The notes beneath the pieces are model-generated. The model saw only the letters and a program-made list of their open reading frames with translations, did no database searches and had not been told where the DNA came from. A stretch of DNA of 9,477 bases, taken from the NCBI GenBank assembly GCA_029979145.1, contig JAPOIC010000066.1, positions 1 to 9,477 of the forward strand, in the 5' to 3' direction. The stretch is from Opitutaceae bacterium. Lineage in GTDB: Bacteria > Verrucomicrobiota > Verrucomicrobiia > Opitutales > Opitutaceae. The translations under genes and the position numbers were made by a program. The first letter of the stretch is position 1. Every line of letters starts with the position of its first letter. Of this stretch, positions 1-6,532 are shown in pieces.

Positions 1-196
1 AAATTCAAGGTCACGTCAGCTAGCGTAAGGCTGGTGGGGGAAATCGGGGAGGCGGATGACAAAGTCCGTCTCGCCAATCAGCCACGACTCGGAGAGGCGA
101 GCCAAAAGGCCGTGCCATCGGGATCCAAACGGGCGCGAGCGCGAACGTTTTGCGGGGTTGCACAGGCTGGCGGGGACGGTTCTCCTAGCCTTCGGC
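1..196. other. Left-edge non-coding stretch
   Basis: No gene is supported here. The oxidoreductase frame stays open back to an ATG at 56, but the predicted 47 extra residues are rich in Arg and Pro and lie before the Rossmann strand that normally begins this family. A minus-strand open frame (222-16) has no recognisable family. A weak 6-bp inverted repeat (CTCGCC near 70, GGCGAG near 96) is the only structure seen. It is probably the leader and promoter region of the next gene, but I see no convincing -35/-10 pair. Confidence 0.4.
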
Positions 197-1231
197 ATGA
201 ACCCCTGCACTGTCGGCATCATCGGCTATGGTTGGGCCGCGACGGCCCATATCGACGCAATCAATCAAGGCACCGGCGGGAGGGTGACGACCGTTTGTTC
301 GTCGCGTCCGTTGGACCCCGCCGAGCTTTCCGCCCGTCACGGCACGCCGATCAAAGTGGTGCGTGATGTGGCGGCGCTGCTGGCCGACCCGGCAATCGAC
401 GTGGTGTCGATCGCGGGGTATCCGTGGAATCACGCGGTTCTGGCCGTCGCCGCGGCCGAGGCGGGCAAGCACATCATCTTGGAAAAGCCAATGGTGCTGA
501 GTCTGCCCGACCTGCGCCGCGTCGAGGCGGCCGTGCGCGCGGCCGGAGTAAGGTTCTGCATCTGTTTCGAATGCCGCTGGTCCAGCCAGTTTCTCGGCAT
601 CAAGGCCATGCTGGATGAAAATCGCATCGGCCGGGTGCACTACGGCGAAGTGGACTACTATCATGGCTCTGGACCGTGGTATGGCCAGTATCGCTGGAAC
701 ATCACCAAGCGTGGCGGCGGCTCCAGTTTGCTCTCCGCGGGTGGTCATGCGCTGGACGCCCTGCTGCTGTGCATGCCGGGACCGGTGGAGGAAGTCACCG
801 CCTACGCCACGCAGTCGGATCATCCGGATTTCCAAAAATACGAGTATCCCACGACCAGCGTGACCCTGTTGAAATTTGCGGACGGTCGGGTGGGGAAGTG
901 CGCTTCGGTGATCGACTGCCTGCAGCCTTACTATTTTCACACCCACCTCGTCGGCGGCAACGGCTCCATCCTGGACCAGAAGTTTGCGATCAACACGCCC
1001 GGCTACGACCGCAAGGCCTGGACGCAGTCGGACATGAAGCCGATCGACTCCGGCGACGTGGCGGACCATCCCTACCGCGCGCAGTTCAACGCGTTTTTTT
1101 CGGCCAGCGCGGAAGGGCAAGACATGCCGTTGAGCGGCCTGCGCGAGGCGGTGGCGACGCATGAGGTCATCTTTGCGGCGGATCGCTCCATCGCCGAGAA
1201 ACGGCCGGTCAAGCTGGCGGAGCTGCGCTGA
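197..1231 (+). CDS. Gfo/Idh/MocA-family NAD(P)-dependent oxidoreductase
   Basis: A cytoplasmic dehydrogenase of 344 residues, a normal length for the Gfo/Idh/MocA family, which oxidises or reduces sugars, inositols and related polyols with NAD(P). The N-terminus is a Rossmann fold with GIIGYGWAA at residues 7-15 (GxGxxA nucleotide loop). The family's EKP motif is at 96-98 (Lys97 is the usual catalytic/cofactor lysine). GGGSSLLSAGGHALD at 173-187 matches the conserved Gly-rich segment ending in H...D (His184, Asp187) of the C-terminal substrate domain. I chose ATG 197 because the Rossmann strand begins six residues later; the in-frame ATG at 56 would add a sequence unlike the family. There is no Shine-Dalgarno site. 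The substrate cannot be read from the sequence, and no sugar-utilisation partner is adjacent. The family call is very secure; the exact reaction is unknown. Confidence 0.93.
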   Translation: MNPCTVGIIGYGWAATAHIDAINQGTGGRVTTVCSSRPLDPAELSARHGTPIKVVRDVAALLADPAIDVVSIAGYPWNHAVLAVAAAEAGKHIILEKPMVLSLPDLRRVEAAVRAAGVRFCICFECRWSSQFLGIKAMLDENRIGRVHYGEVDYYHGSGPWYGQYRWNITKRGGGSSLLSAGGHALDALLLCMPGPVEEVTAYATQSDHPDFQKYEYPTTSVTLLKFADGRVGKCASVIDCLQPYYFHTHLVGGNGSILDQKFAINTPGYDRKAWTQSDMKPIDSGDVADHPYRAQFNAFFSASAEGQDMPLSGLREAVATHEVIFAADRSIAEKRPVKLAELR

Positions 1232-1246
1232 GCCGCCTTTAGGTGG

Positions 1247-1268
1247 ACGCGCCGGTCCCTCGGCGCGT
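1247..1268 (+). terminator. Candidate hairpin terminator after the oxidoreductase gene
   Basis: A perfect 8-bp stem, ACGCGCCG (1247-1254) pairing with CGGCGCGT (1261-1268), with a 6-nt loop, lies 16 nt after the oxidoreductase stop. No U-tract follows, so termination is uncertain. The right arm also takes part in an alternative small stem (CGTTG 1266-1270 with CAACG 1275-1279). Confidence 0.4.
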
Positions 1269-1378
1269 TGTGGTCAACGCACTCCACCGGTGCCAACCCG
1301 GCGTGGCGGATGGTGGAAGTTCAGAAGCCAGGAAACCAGGATATCTCCGCCTGCTGGGGAAGTGCCCCGCGCTAGAAA

Positions 1379-1400
1379 ATCAGCGAAGATTAGTGCAGAT
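1379..1400 (+). repeat. Dispersed ATCAGCG repeat, short copy
   Basis: Begins ATCAGCGAAGATTAG. It matches the first 22 bases of the longer copy at 1508-1538 at 18 of 22 positions, in the same orientation. The pair flanks the palindromic element at 1434-1508. Confidence 0.6.
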
Positions 1401-1433
1401 CCGAGCAGGAGGAGGCCGGTAGTTAACCCCTGT

Positions 1434-1508
1434 TGTAGGGCGGGGTTTCCAAACCCCGCCTTCAGCTCGCACCTGCTTCGCGGCAGGGTATGGAATCCCC
1501 GCCCTACA
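1434..1508. repeat. Nested palindromic (REP/MITE-like) element
   Basis: The outer arms are 17 bp (1434-1450 and 1492-1508), begin TGTAGGGCGGGG, and pair with one mismatch. Inside the left half is a perfect 10-bp hairpin: GGCGGGGTTT (1439-1448) with AAACCCCGCC (1451-1460). A smaller CCTGC/GCAGG stem lies at 1472-1487. The left arm can therefore pair either with the far arm or locally. No open frame lies within it. The compact shape and intergenic position suggest a non-autonomous palindromic repeat; this class is an inference. Confidence 0.65.
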
Positions 1509-1538
1509 TCAGCGCAGATCAGCGCAAATGAGCGTTCC
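1508..1538 (+). repeat. Dispersed ATCAGCG repeat, long copy
   Basis: A 31-bp unit abutting the palindromic element, built from near-identical 10-bp steps (ATCAGCGCAG, ATCAGCGCAA, ATGAGCG). It matches 6613-6643, in the tyrA–aroA gap, at 27 of 31 positions, which shows a dispersed family in this genome. Confidence 0.7.
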
Positions 1539-1559
1539 AAGTGCTCCGGAGTGAAGAAA

Positions 1560-1581
1560 GGCAACGCTGACGGGCGTTGCC
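1560..1581. repeat. 8-bp hairpin upstream of the beta-helix gene
   Basis: GGCAACGC (1560-1567) pairs perfectly with GCGTTGCC (1574-1581) around a 6-nt loop. The left part (AACGCTGACGGGCG) matches the left arm of the large inverted repeat at 6533-6566 with one difference over 14 bases, so it belongs to the same repeat family. The following ATTTCTC is only weakly T-rich. Confidence 0.5.
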
Positions 1582-1627
1582 ATTTCTCGCCTCGCCCCGG
1601 CGGCGGTTCCCGGTTTACTCGGCGACC

Positions 1628-2308
1628 ATGCAAGCCGCCGACTTCTTCGCCCTGCCGGAATCGCTCGCCCCGTTCGCGGCGCATTTTCCCGCTGAGCTGC
1701 CGCCGTGGGCGTGGTTGAAGCGCATCGGCCCGGCGTTGGCGGCGCACCGCTTCGATGCGCCATTGCCGCCACGGCCGCCGGGCGTGCACGTGGAAGGATT
1801 TGTCCATCTCGATCCGACGGTGAAACTCCCGCCGCACGCGACCTTGATCGGGCCCTTGTGGATCGGCCCCCGCACGGAAATCCGCCCCGGCGCCTACCTG
1901 CGCGGCAACGTCATCGTCGGCGCGGACTGCGTCCTTGGCAACGCCTGTGAGTTCAAGAATGCCCTGCTGATGGACCGCGTGCAGGTGCCGCACTTCAGCT
2001 ATGTGGGCGACTCGATTTTGGGCAACGGCGCACATCTCGGCGCCGGGGTCGTCTGCTCGAATTTGCGGCTGGATCAGGCCGAAATTGAAGTCGACACCGG
2101 GGAGGGCCGCGTGGGGACGGGACTTAATAAATTCGGAGCGATTTTTGGCGACGCGGCGGAGGCCGGGTGCAATGCCGTGCTGATGCCCGGCACGTTGCTG
2201 GGCCGCCGTGCCTTGGTGATGCCCTTGACCCCATTTGGTGGCCGGCTGGACGACGGCGCGATTGCCCGCAGCCGGCCGACGATTCAGCGCCTGGTCCGTC
2301 GGGATTGA
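1628..2308 (+). CDS. Left-handed beta-helix (hexapeptide-repeat) protein, GlmU C-terminal-like
   Basis: A 226-residue protein whose residues about 53-200 form hexapeptide-type repeats, as in left-handed beta-helix acyltransferases. The segments closely echo the GlmU acetyltransferase half: RPGA at 86-89, FKNA at 109-112, PHFSYVGD at 121-128 (His122 at the place of the GlmU catalytic His), and LGAG at 137-140. The N-terminal uridylyltransferase domain of GlmU is absent. It could be an acetyltransferase acting on a sugar nucleotide, or belong to the related family that resembles the C-terminus of sugar-1-phosphate nucleotidyltransferases. The N-terminal 50 residues are a helical extension with no match I recognise. 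ATG 1628 is preferred over an in-frame TTG at 1577, because the TTG lies inside the hairpin at 1560-1581. No Shine-Dalgarno site is present. trpS follows after 38 nt. Confidence 0.85.
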   Translation: MQAADFFALPESLAPFAAHFPAELPPWAWLKRIGPALAAHRFDAPLPPRPPGVHVEGFVHLDPTVKLPPHATLIGPLWIGPRTEIRPGAYLRGNVIVGADCVLGNACEFKNALLMDRVQVPHFSYVGDSILGNGAHLGAGVVCSNLRLDQAEIEVDTGEGRVGTGLNKFGAIFGDAAEAGCNAVLMPGTLLGRRALVMPLTPFGGRLDDGAIARSRPTIQRLVRRD

Positions 2309-2334
2309 CGAGCGTGCGCGGCTTCCGCGATAGT
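2305..2334 (+). promoter_or_regulatory. Candidate sigma70-type promoter of trpS
   Basis: TTGACG (2305-2310) matches the -35 consensus at five of six bases. GATAGT (2329-2334), after an 18-bp spacer, matches the -10 at four of six. Transcription would begin near 2341, only about six bases before the trpS ATG, giving an almost leaderless mRNA. The -35 overlaps the stop codon of the upstream gene. This is motif matching only. Confidence 0.35.
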
Positions 2335-2346
2335 GCCCTTTCGAAC

Positions 2347-3312
2347 ATGCGCACCCTCACCGGCATTCAGCCTTCCGGCACCTTGCATATTGGCAACTAC
2401 TTCGGCGCCATGCAGCCTGCAATCCAGGCGCAGAAGCGGGGCGACTGCTACTATTTCATCGCTGATTACCACTCGATGACCTCGCTGACGGACGCGGGCG
2501 AGCGGCGAAAAAACACCCGGGAAGTCGCGTTGGACTGGCTGGCCTGCGGACTCGACCCCGAGACCAGCGTGTTCTGGAAGCAGAGCGACGTGCCGGAAGT
2601 GTGCGAACTCAGCTGGATCCTCGGCACTTTGGCGCCGATGGGTTTGCTGGAGCGCGCCCACAGCTACAAGGACAAGGTCGCGAAGGGTATTTCGCCCAAC
2701 TTTGGCCTCTTTGCCTATCCCGTACTGATGGCGGCGGACATCCTGCTTTTCGATTCGAACCGGGTGCCCGTCGGCAAGGACCAGAAGCAGCACGTCGAGA
2801 TGACGCGCGACATCGCCATCAAGTTCAACCAGACCTACGGCGAGACGCTGGTCGTGCCGGAGGAGGAGATTCGCGAGGGTGTCGCCACGGTCCCCGGCCT
2901 TGACGGCCAGAAGATGAGCAAGAGCTACGGCAACGTGGTCGAGTTGTTCGGTGACGAGAAGGCGGTGCGAAAGCGCATCATGTCGATTGTCATGGACAGC
3001 CGCACACCGGACGAGCCGAAGCCCGATGCGGACCGCAACATCGCGATCCAGTTGCTCAAGTTGCTGGCGCCGGCGGATGTCGCCGCGGATTTCGAGAATA
3101 GACTGCGCGCAGGCGGCCTCGGATATGGCGATCTCAAGAAAGCGCTCTTCGCGCACTATTGGGAATTCTTTGCCGAGTTCCGCGCCAAGCGCGCCGTGCT
3201 CGCTGCGGATCCGGGCTATGTCGACGCCGTGCTGGCCAAAGGCGCTGAGCGCGCGCGCGCCACTGCTGCGACGGTGCTGCAACGCACGCGGCGCGCTTGT
3301 GGCTTGGTTTGA
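2347..3312 (+). CDS. trpS: Tryptophan–tRNA ligase (TrpRS)
   Basis: Class Ic aminoacyl-tRNA synthetase that activates tryptophan with ATP and loads tRNA-Trp in the cytoplasm. The 321 residues match the usual length of bacterial TrpRS (about 330). Near the N-terminus GIQPSGTLHIGNY contains the HIGH-type signature HIGN (14-17). KMSKS is intact at 189-193. The tryptophan-pocket region MAADILLFDSNRVPVGKDQ (128-146) is very well conserved. I chose ATG 2347 because the motif GIQPSGTLHIGN must lie at the extreme N-terminus; longer in-frame openings run into the preceding gene. The gene lies 38 nt after the beta-helix gene, so co-transcription is possible, but a candidate promoter overlaps that junction. 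It ends facing the TonB-C gene, with a shared hairpin between them. No T-box or leader peptide is visible. Confidence 0.98.
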   Translation: MRTLTGIQPSGTLHIGNYFGAMQPAIQAQKRGDCYYFIADYHSMTSLTDAGERRKNTREVALDWLACGLDPETSVFWKQSDVPEVCELSWILGTLAPMGLLERAHSYKDKVAKGISPNFGLFAYPVLMAADILLFDSNRVPVGKDQKQHVEMTRDIAIKFNQTYGETLVVPEEEIREGVATVPGLDGQKMSKSYGNVVELFGDEKAVRKRIMSIVMDSRTPDEPKPDADRNIAIQLLKLLAPADVAADFENRLRAGGLGYGDLKKALFAHYWEFFAEFRAKRAVLAADPGYVDAVLAKGAERARATAATVLQRTRRACGLV

Positions 3313-3323
3313 GGCGTCGACGC

Positions 3324-3351
3324 AAAAGCGGCTCCGCCGGAGCGGAGCCGC
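3324..3351 (-). terminator. Convergent intrinsic terminator between trpS and the TonB-C gene
   Basis: A perfect 10-bp stem, GCGGCTCCGC (3328-3337) with GCGGAGCCGC (3342-3351) and a 4-nt loop, sits in the 51-bp gap between two converging genes. On the minus strand it is followed by TTTT (3327-3324), so it is a good terminator for the gene at 3720-3364. On the plus strand the hairpin lacks a U-tract but may still slow transcription leaving trpS. Confidence 0.75.
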
Positions 3352-3363
3352 CTGAATCGGAGC

Positions 3364-3720
3364 TTACAAGGCCGCGGCCTTGAGCGTGAGCGGGAGGATG
3401 ACGTCCTGCGTCACGGGCACCCCGTTTTTCACCATCGGCGTGAAGCGCCATTGGGCGACCGCTGCAACGACGGAGCGCTCTAGGTAGCCACTGCCGGGCG
3501 CGAGCACGCGGATGTTGCTGGGGCGGCCGTTCTCGTCGAGCGTCATGCTGACGCGGACGGTGGTGTTGGCGAAGCGGCTCGGCACATCTTCGGGAGCAAC
3601 GAAGGAGACGGGACGCGAGAGGTCGGGGGCGGAAGGCTTGGCGGCGACGGAAGCGACGCCGAGACCGGTGAACAACAGGCACGACAGGACGGTGCCGGAG
3701 AGGAGGGATTTCTTAGTCAT
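3364..3720 (-). CDS. Secreted TonB C-terminal-domain protein
   Basis: A small protein of 118 residues. Residues 1-27 look like a Sec signal peptide: MTKK, a hydrophobic core (LLSGTVLSCLLFTGLGVAS), and a likely cut after VAA (Ala27). Residues about 48-115 match the TonB C-terminal fold: a VRVSMTLDENGRPSNI strand pair, then the diagnostic AVAQWRFTP (87-95) and NGVPVTQDVILPL (99-111). TonB normally couples the inner-membrane proton-motive force to outer-membrane receptors. Here the lone domain has no retained anchor and no Pro-rich spanning region, so classic energy transduction is unlikely; it is probably a free periplasmic or envelope protein. It lies 166 bp downstream of plsC on the same strand. 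The bases before ATG are CCTCCCTCC, the opposite of a Shine-Dalgarno site. The domain call is strong; the role is unknown. Confidence 0.85.
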   Translation of the reverse strand: MTKKSLLSGTVLSCLLFTGLGVASVAAKPSAPDLSRPVSFVAPEDVPSRFANTTVRVSMTLDENGRPSNIRVLAPGSGYLERSVVAAVAQWRFTPMVKNGVPVTQDVILPLTLKAAAL

Positions 3721-3886
3721 GGAGGGAGGCCGCAGGGCGGCGTTGGGATTTCGGTTGCAGTGAATTGCCCTCGTGTTGTGCCAAGGTCATGCACCAAAAC
3801 CCCGCAGGTCTCCCGAAGTTACAAAAAAGATTTTCGACCGCGGATTTTATCGCGTATCGGAAATGGCACTGCGAGCTGACGGATGG

Positions 3887-4546
3887 TCAGATCACCGGTG
3901 GCACTGGCGCCGCGATGGCCGCGATGTGCGCGAAGATTCGCTCGCTCGCGACTTGGTAGCGCTCCTTGCCGGCGGCGGGATCGTCATACTCGGCGGGCAA
4001 AATCGGTCGGTCAAAGACCACGGTTACCGGCGTGCCGAGCCGCAGGGGCTGACCTTTGCCGAAGGCCTCGAACGAACCGAAGATTCGGGCGGGCACGACC
4101 GGCACCTGCGCGCGACAGGCGATAAGGCCGACGCCGGCCTTTGGTTCCTGCAGGCAACCGTTGGCGGAGCGCGTGCCTTCGGGGAAAAGAATCAACGCGC
4201 GGTCTTCCTTGAGGGCCTTGAGCACGCGCTTGATCGCACTCACGTCCTGACCGCCATCACGATCGACGGGAATGGTGCCGACCGAGTCGAGCCACCACGA
4301 GGAGAAGCCACCTTTCCACAGGGTCTTGCGGGCGAAGTAGGCAATCTGACGCGACACCTGACAGCCGATGAACGGCGGATCGAGGAAACTTGCGTGGTTG
4401 GCGGCGATAAGAAACGAGCCGCTGGCGGGCAGGTGGTCGAGACCGACGATGTCGCCGCGGAAGAACATCCCGTAGACCACCGTAGCGAGGTAGTGCGAGA
4501 TGCCGTAGACCGGCTGCATTTCGACCTGACCGAAGCGTTGGCTCAT
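3887..4546 (-). CDS. plsC: 1-acyl-sn-glycerol-3-phosphate acyltransferase (PlsC family)
   Basis: Transfers an acyl chain to lysophosphatidic acid to make phosphatidic acid at the cytoplasmic membrane. The 219-residue protein carries the acyltransferase blocks in order. NHASFLD (50-56) gives the catalytic NHx4D with His51 and Asp56. GTIPVDR (90-96) is the second block. FPEGTRS (121-127) is the phosphate-binding block, and VPVVPARI is the fourth. The N-terminus is only mildly hydrophobic (VYGISHYLATVVYGMFF), probably a membrane-associating helix. The start codon overlaps the cmk stop as ATGA, which fixes this start and implies translational coupling. Pairing with cmk makes metabolic sense because CTP-derived nucleotide and phosphatidic acid meet at CDP-diacylglycerol. 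The exact acyl donor cannot be seen. Confidence 0.94.
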   Translation of the reverse strand: MSQRFGQVEMQPVYGISHYLATVVYGMFFRGDIVGLDHLPASGSFLIAANHASFLDPPFIGCQVSRQIAYFARKTLWKGGFSSWWLDSVGTIPVDRDGGQDVSAIKRVLKALKEDRALILFPEGTRSANGCLQEPKAGVGLIACRAQVPVVPARIFGSFEAFGKGQPLRLGTPVTVVFDRPILPAEYDDPAAGKERYQVASERIFAHIAAIAAPVPPVI

Positions 4547-5214
4547 GCGGGCGGGAGTTTGGTGGCGATGGTGGCGGCCATCTGGTCGACCACCTGGTCG
4601 AGGTTGAGGTGCGTGCTGTCGATGTCGATCGCGCCGGGCGGGCAGGTCAGGGGCGAGGTCTTGCGCGACGAGTCGAGGCGGTCGCGCTCCGCGACGGAAT
4701 CCTGTCGTCCTTCGGCGGCACGTCGCTTGGCCCGTTCGGCGGGATCGGCGTGCAGGAAGAAGCGAAAGTCGGCGTTGGGGAAAATGACCGAACCAATGTC
4801 ACGACCCTCCATCACCAAGCCGCGAAACCCATGGGCCTTGGCCACCGCGACCTGGCCGCGTTGGTAGGCCAGCAGAGTTTGGCGGACCACCGGAATTGCG
4901 GCGTAGTGCGAAACGTGAGCGTTCACTTCCGCGCCGCGGATTTCATCCCCAGCCGGTCGACCGTCGACGAGCATCTGGGCGGAGCGGCCGTTCAGGGCGG
5001 TGGAAAACTTCAATGCGGGCAGGGCCTTTTCCAGCGCGCCCAGGTCATTGGCCGGCACTTGGCGGGCGAGCAGCTCGGCCGTGAGGTGGCGGTAAAAAGA
5101 CCCCGTGTCGACGTGCAGGAGATTGAAGCGATCAGCCAGGATGCGTGACGACGACGATTTGCCCGACGCGGCGCCGCCATCAATGGCGATGAGGGTGAAA
5201 TTCGGGTCGGGCAT
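4543..5214 (-). CDS. cmk: (d)CMP kinase
   Basis: Phosphorylates CMP and dCMP with ATP to give CDP and dCDP. The protein has 223 residues, the usual size. The P-loop is IDGGAASGKSS (11-21). VDTGSFYR (35-42) is the conserved nucleotide-monophosphate site. EGRDIGSVIFPNADFRFFL (136-154) is the family signature. RDRLDSSRKTSPL (177-189) is the lid motif with its conserved Arg and Asp. The frame is open 32 codons further upstream, but that part lies inside aroA and is unlike cmk. ATG 5214 shares one base with the aroA stop (TGATG), the typical coupled arrangement. The following plsC overlaps by four bases. No Shine-Dalgarno site is present, so initiation probably depends on ribosomes finishing aroA. 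Confidence 0.97.
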   Translation of the reverse strand: MPDPNFTLIAIDGGAASGKSSSSRILADRFNLLHVDTGSFYRHLTAELLARQVPANDLGALEKALPALKFSTALNGRSAQMLVDGRPAGDEIRGAEVNAHVSHYAAIPVVRQTLLAYQRGQVAVAKAHGFRGLVMEGRDIGSVIFPNADFRFFLHADPAERAKRRAAEGRQDSVAERDRLDSSRKTSPLTCPPGAIDIDSTHLNLDQVVDQMAATIATKLPPA

Positions 5215-6470
5215 CACGCGCGCAGGGAGGCTTGGCGGAGGGATTCGAGCACGTCGAAGAAATGCGGAAAGGTCTTGGCGCAGCAAGCCGGGTCTTTGAG
5301 CGCCAGCCACGGGCGACCATCGCCGTGCAGGTCGTGGCAGCCGAGGATGCCAAAACTCATCGCGAACCGGTGGTCATGGTAGGTCTCGATTTCCTGCCCC
5401 GGGCGCAGCGGCCGCGGATGGATCTCCAAGGCGTCCTCCGATTCGATCACATGCTGGCCGAGCTTGATGAGCTCGCGCGCCATGCCGGCCACGCGGTCGG
5501 TCTCTTGGTGCCGAGTATGGGCGATGCCAGTGATGATCGTAGGGCCTGCCAACAGCGGCGCGAGAGCCGCCAGCGTGAGGAAGGTATCGGAGATGGCGTT
5601 GAAGTCGGCGGTGAAACCCGTGCGGACGCTCGCGGCGCAGACCGTGGTGCCGTCAAGGTGGATGAGTCCTTGGCGGGCAAGCAGGCGGCAGAAATCGCCG
5701 TCACCCTGCAGCGCCTCGGGGCCGAGATTGAGTCCGCCCACCGCGACGTTACCGCCGGTAACGACGGGCAGGGCGGCGAAATAACTGGCAGCGGTGGCGT
5801 CGCCCTCCACCGCGTAGTCGCGGGGATTGGCGGCGAATTGCCGGACCATGCGCTCGGTGATGGTGATGAAGGGCTTGGAGACGGTTTCGCCGGCGAGTTC
5901 AACCTGCAGCGGAGTTCGGGCCTTGGGCGCCACGAGCAACAGCGCCGAGATCAGCTGGGAGCTGGCCGAAGCGTCAATCGTCACGCGGCCGCCGGGAAGG
6001 CCGGCGGTATGCAGCGTGAAAGGAAAACTCCGGGCGCTCGCGCTGGCGCCTTGGCCGGTGAGGGCGTCGAGCAATCCGCCAATCGGCCGTGCGCGCATGG
6101 CCTCATCGCCGTCGAATCGATAGGTGCCGCCGTTGCGCAGGCAAACCAAGGCCGTCAGGAATCGCGCGGCGGTGCCGGCGTTGCCCACATCGATGTCGGC
6201 TGTGGCGTTGGGGATCTCGCCCCCGCGGCCGTGGATGGTGATTTGCAGGGCCGGCTCGTCGACGGCTACTTCGAAGCCCAGCTGCTTCAGCGCCGCGACC
6301 ATGATGCGCGTGTCGCGGCTGAAGAGGGCACCATGCAAGGTCACCGGTCCGTCGGCCAATGCGCCGAGGATCAAGGCCCGGTTCGTGATGCTCTTGGAAC
6401 CCGGCAAGGTCATCGCCCCAATGCAGGGGCGCGTGAACGGCGGGATGAGGAGCGGATCAGCGAGGGGCAT
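5214..6470 (-). CDS. aroA: 3-phosphoshikimate 1-carboxyvinyltransferase (EPSP synthase)
   Basis: Joins shikimate-3-phosphate and phosphoenolpyruvate in the sixth step of the shikimate pathway; cytoplasmic. The 418 residues are a normal length. LPGSKSITNR (22-31) is the N-terminal signature, NAGTAARFL (97-105) is the PEP site, and the S-S-Q triad (170-172) binds shikimate phosphate. Further on come Asp295 in NAISDTFLTLA, ETDR (323-326), the HDHRFAMSF signature (365-373), and CAKTFPHF with Lys399. I chose ATG 6470; the frame stays open 54 more codons, but that extension would read through the arm of the large inverted repeat at 6533-6566 and has no EPSPS similarity. A weak AGG lies a few bases before the ATG. 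It probably follows tyrA on one transcript. I do not assign a glyphosate class from these motifs alone. Confidence 0.97.
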   Translation of the reverse strand: MPLADPLLIPPFTRPCIGAMTLPGSKSITNRALILGALADGPVTLHGALFSRDTRIMVAALKQLGFEVAVDEPALQITIHGRGGEIPNATADIDVGNAGTAARFLTALVCLRNGGTYRFDGDEAMRARPIGGLLDALTGQGASASARSFPFTLHTAGLPGGRVTIDASASSQLISALLLVAPKARTPLQVELAGETVSKPFITITERMVRQFAANPRDYAVEGDATAASYFAALPVVTGGNVAVGGLNLGPEALQGDGDFCRLLARQGLIHLDGTTVCAASVRTGFTADFNAISDTFLTLAALAPLLAGPTIITGIAHTRHQETDRVAGMARELIKLGQHVIESEDALEIHPRPLRPGQEIETYHDHRFAMSFGILGCHDLHGDGRPWLALKDPACCAKTFPHFFDVLESLRQASLRA

Positions 6471-6532
6471 GAGCCTGCCAGCGTCGCCAACCCCGCACGC
6501 CGCGCCAAGCTGTTTTTGCGTAGGCGGAAGAA

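Larger units (their letters stand above)
1232..1627. other. Repeat-rich intergenic region
   Basis: About 400 bp without a credible gene. In order it holds a GC-rich hairpin (1247-1268), one copy of a dispersed repeat (1379-1400), a nested palindromic element (1434-1508), a second and longer repeat copy (1508-1538), and a hairpin (1560-1581). Open frames crossing it on both strands translate to low-complexity Arg/Pro-rich text and span the palindromes, so I read them as GC-driven artefacts. Confidence 0.7.

Noticed and set aside
1379..1538. CRISPR-like array because of repeated ATCAGCG units
   Set aside because: The units are only about 10 bp apart with no spacers, and no cas gene is present.
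1274..2035. A minus-strand gene across the 1232-1627 gap
   Set aside because: It would run through both palindromes and the antisense of the beta-helix gene, with no domain or plausible start.
2284..3282. A 332-codon minus-strand frame opposite trpS
   Set aside because: No recognisable domain; it is a shadow of a fully conserved TrpRS.
3721..3886. Possible sigma54 site (TTGGCAC on the minus strand) before the TonB-C gene
   Set aside because: The -24 half is good, but the -12 half at the required spacing is not TTGC-like, so the match is not credible.
3773..4867. A 364-codon plus-strand frame opposite plsC and cmk
   Set aside because: It crosses two minus-strand genes whose catalytic motifs are complete, and it has no family resemblance.
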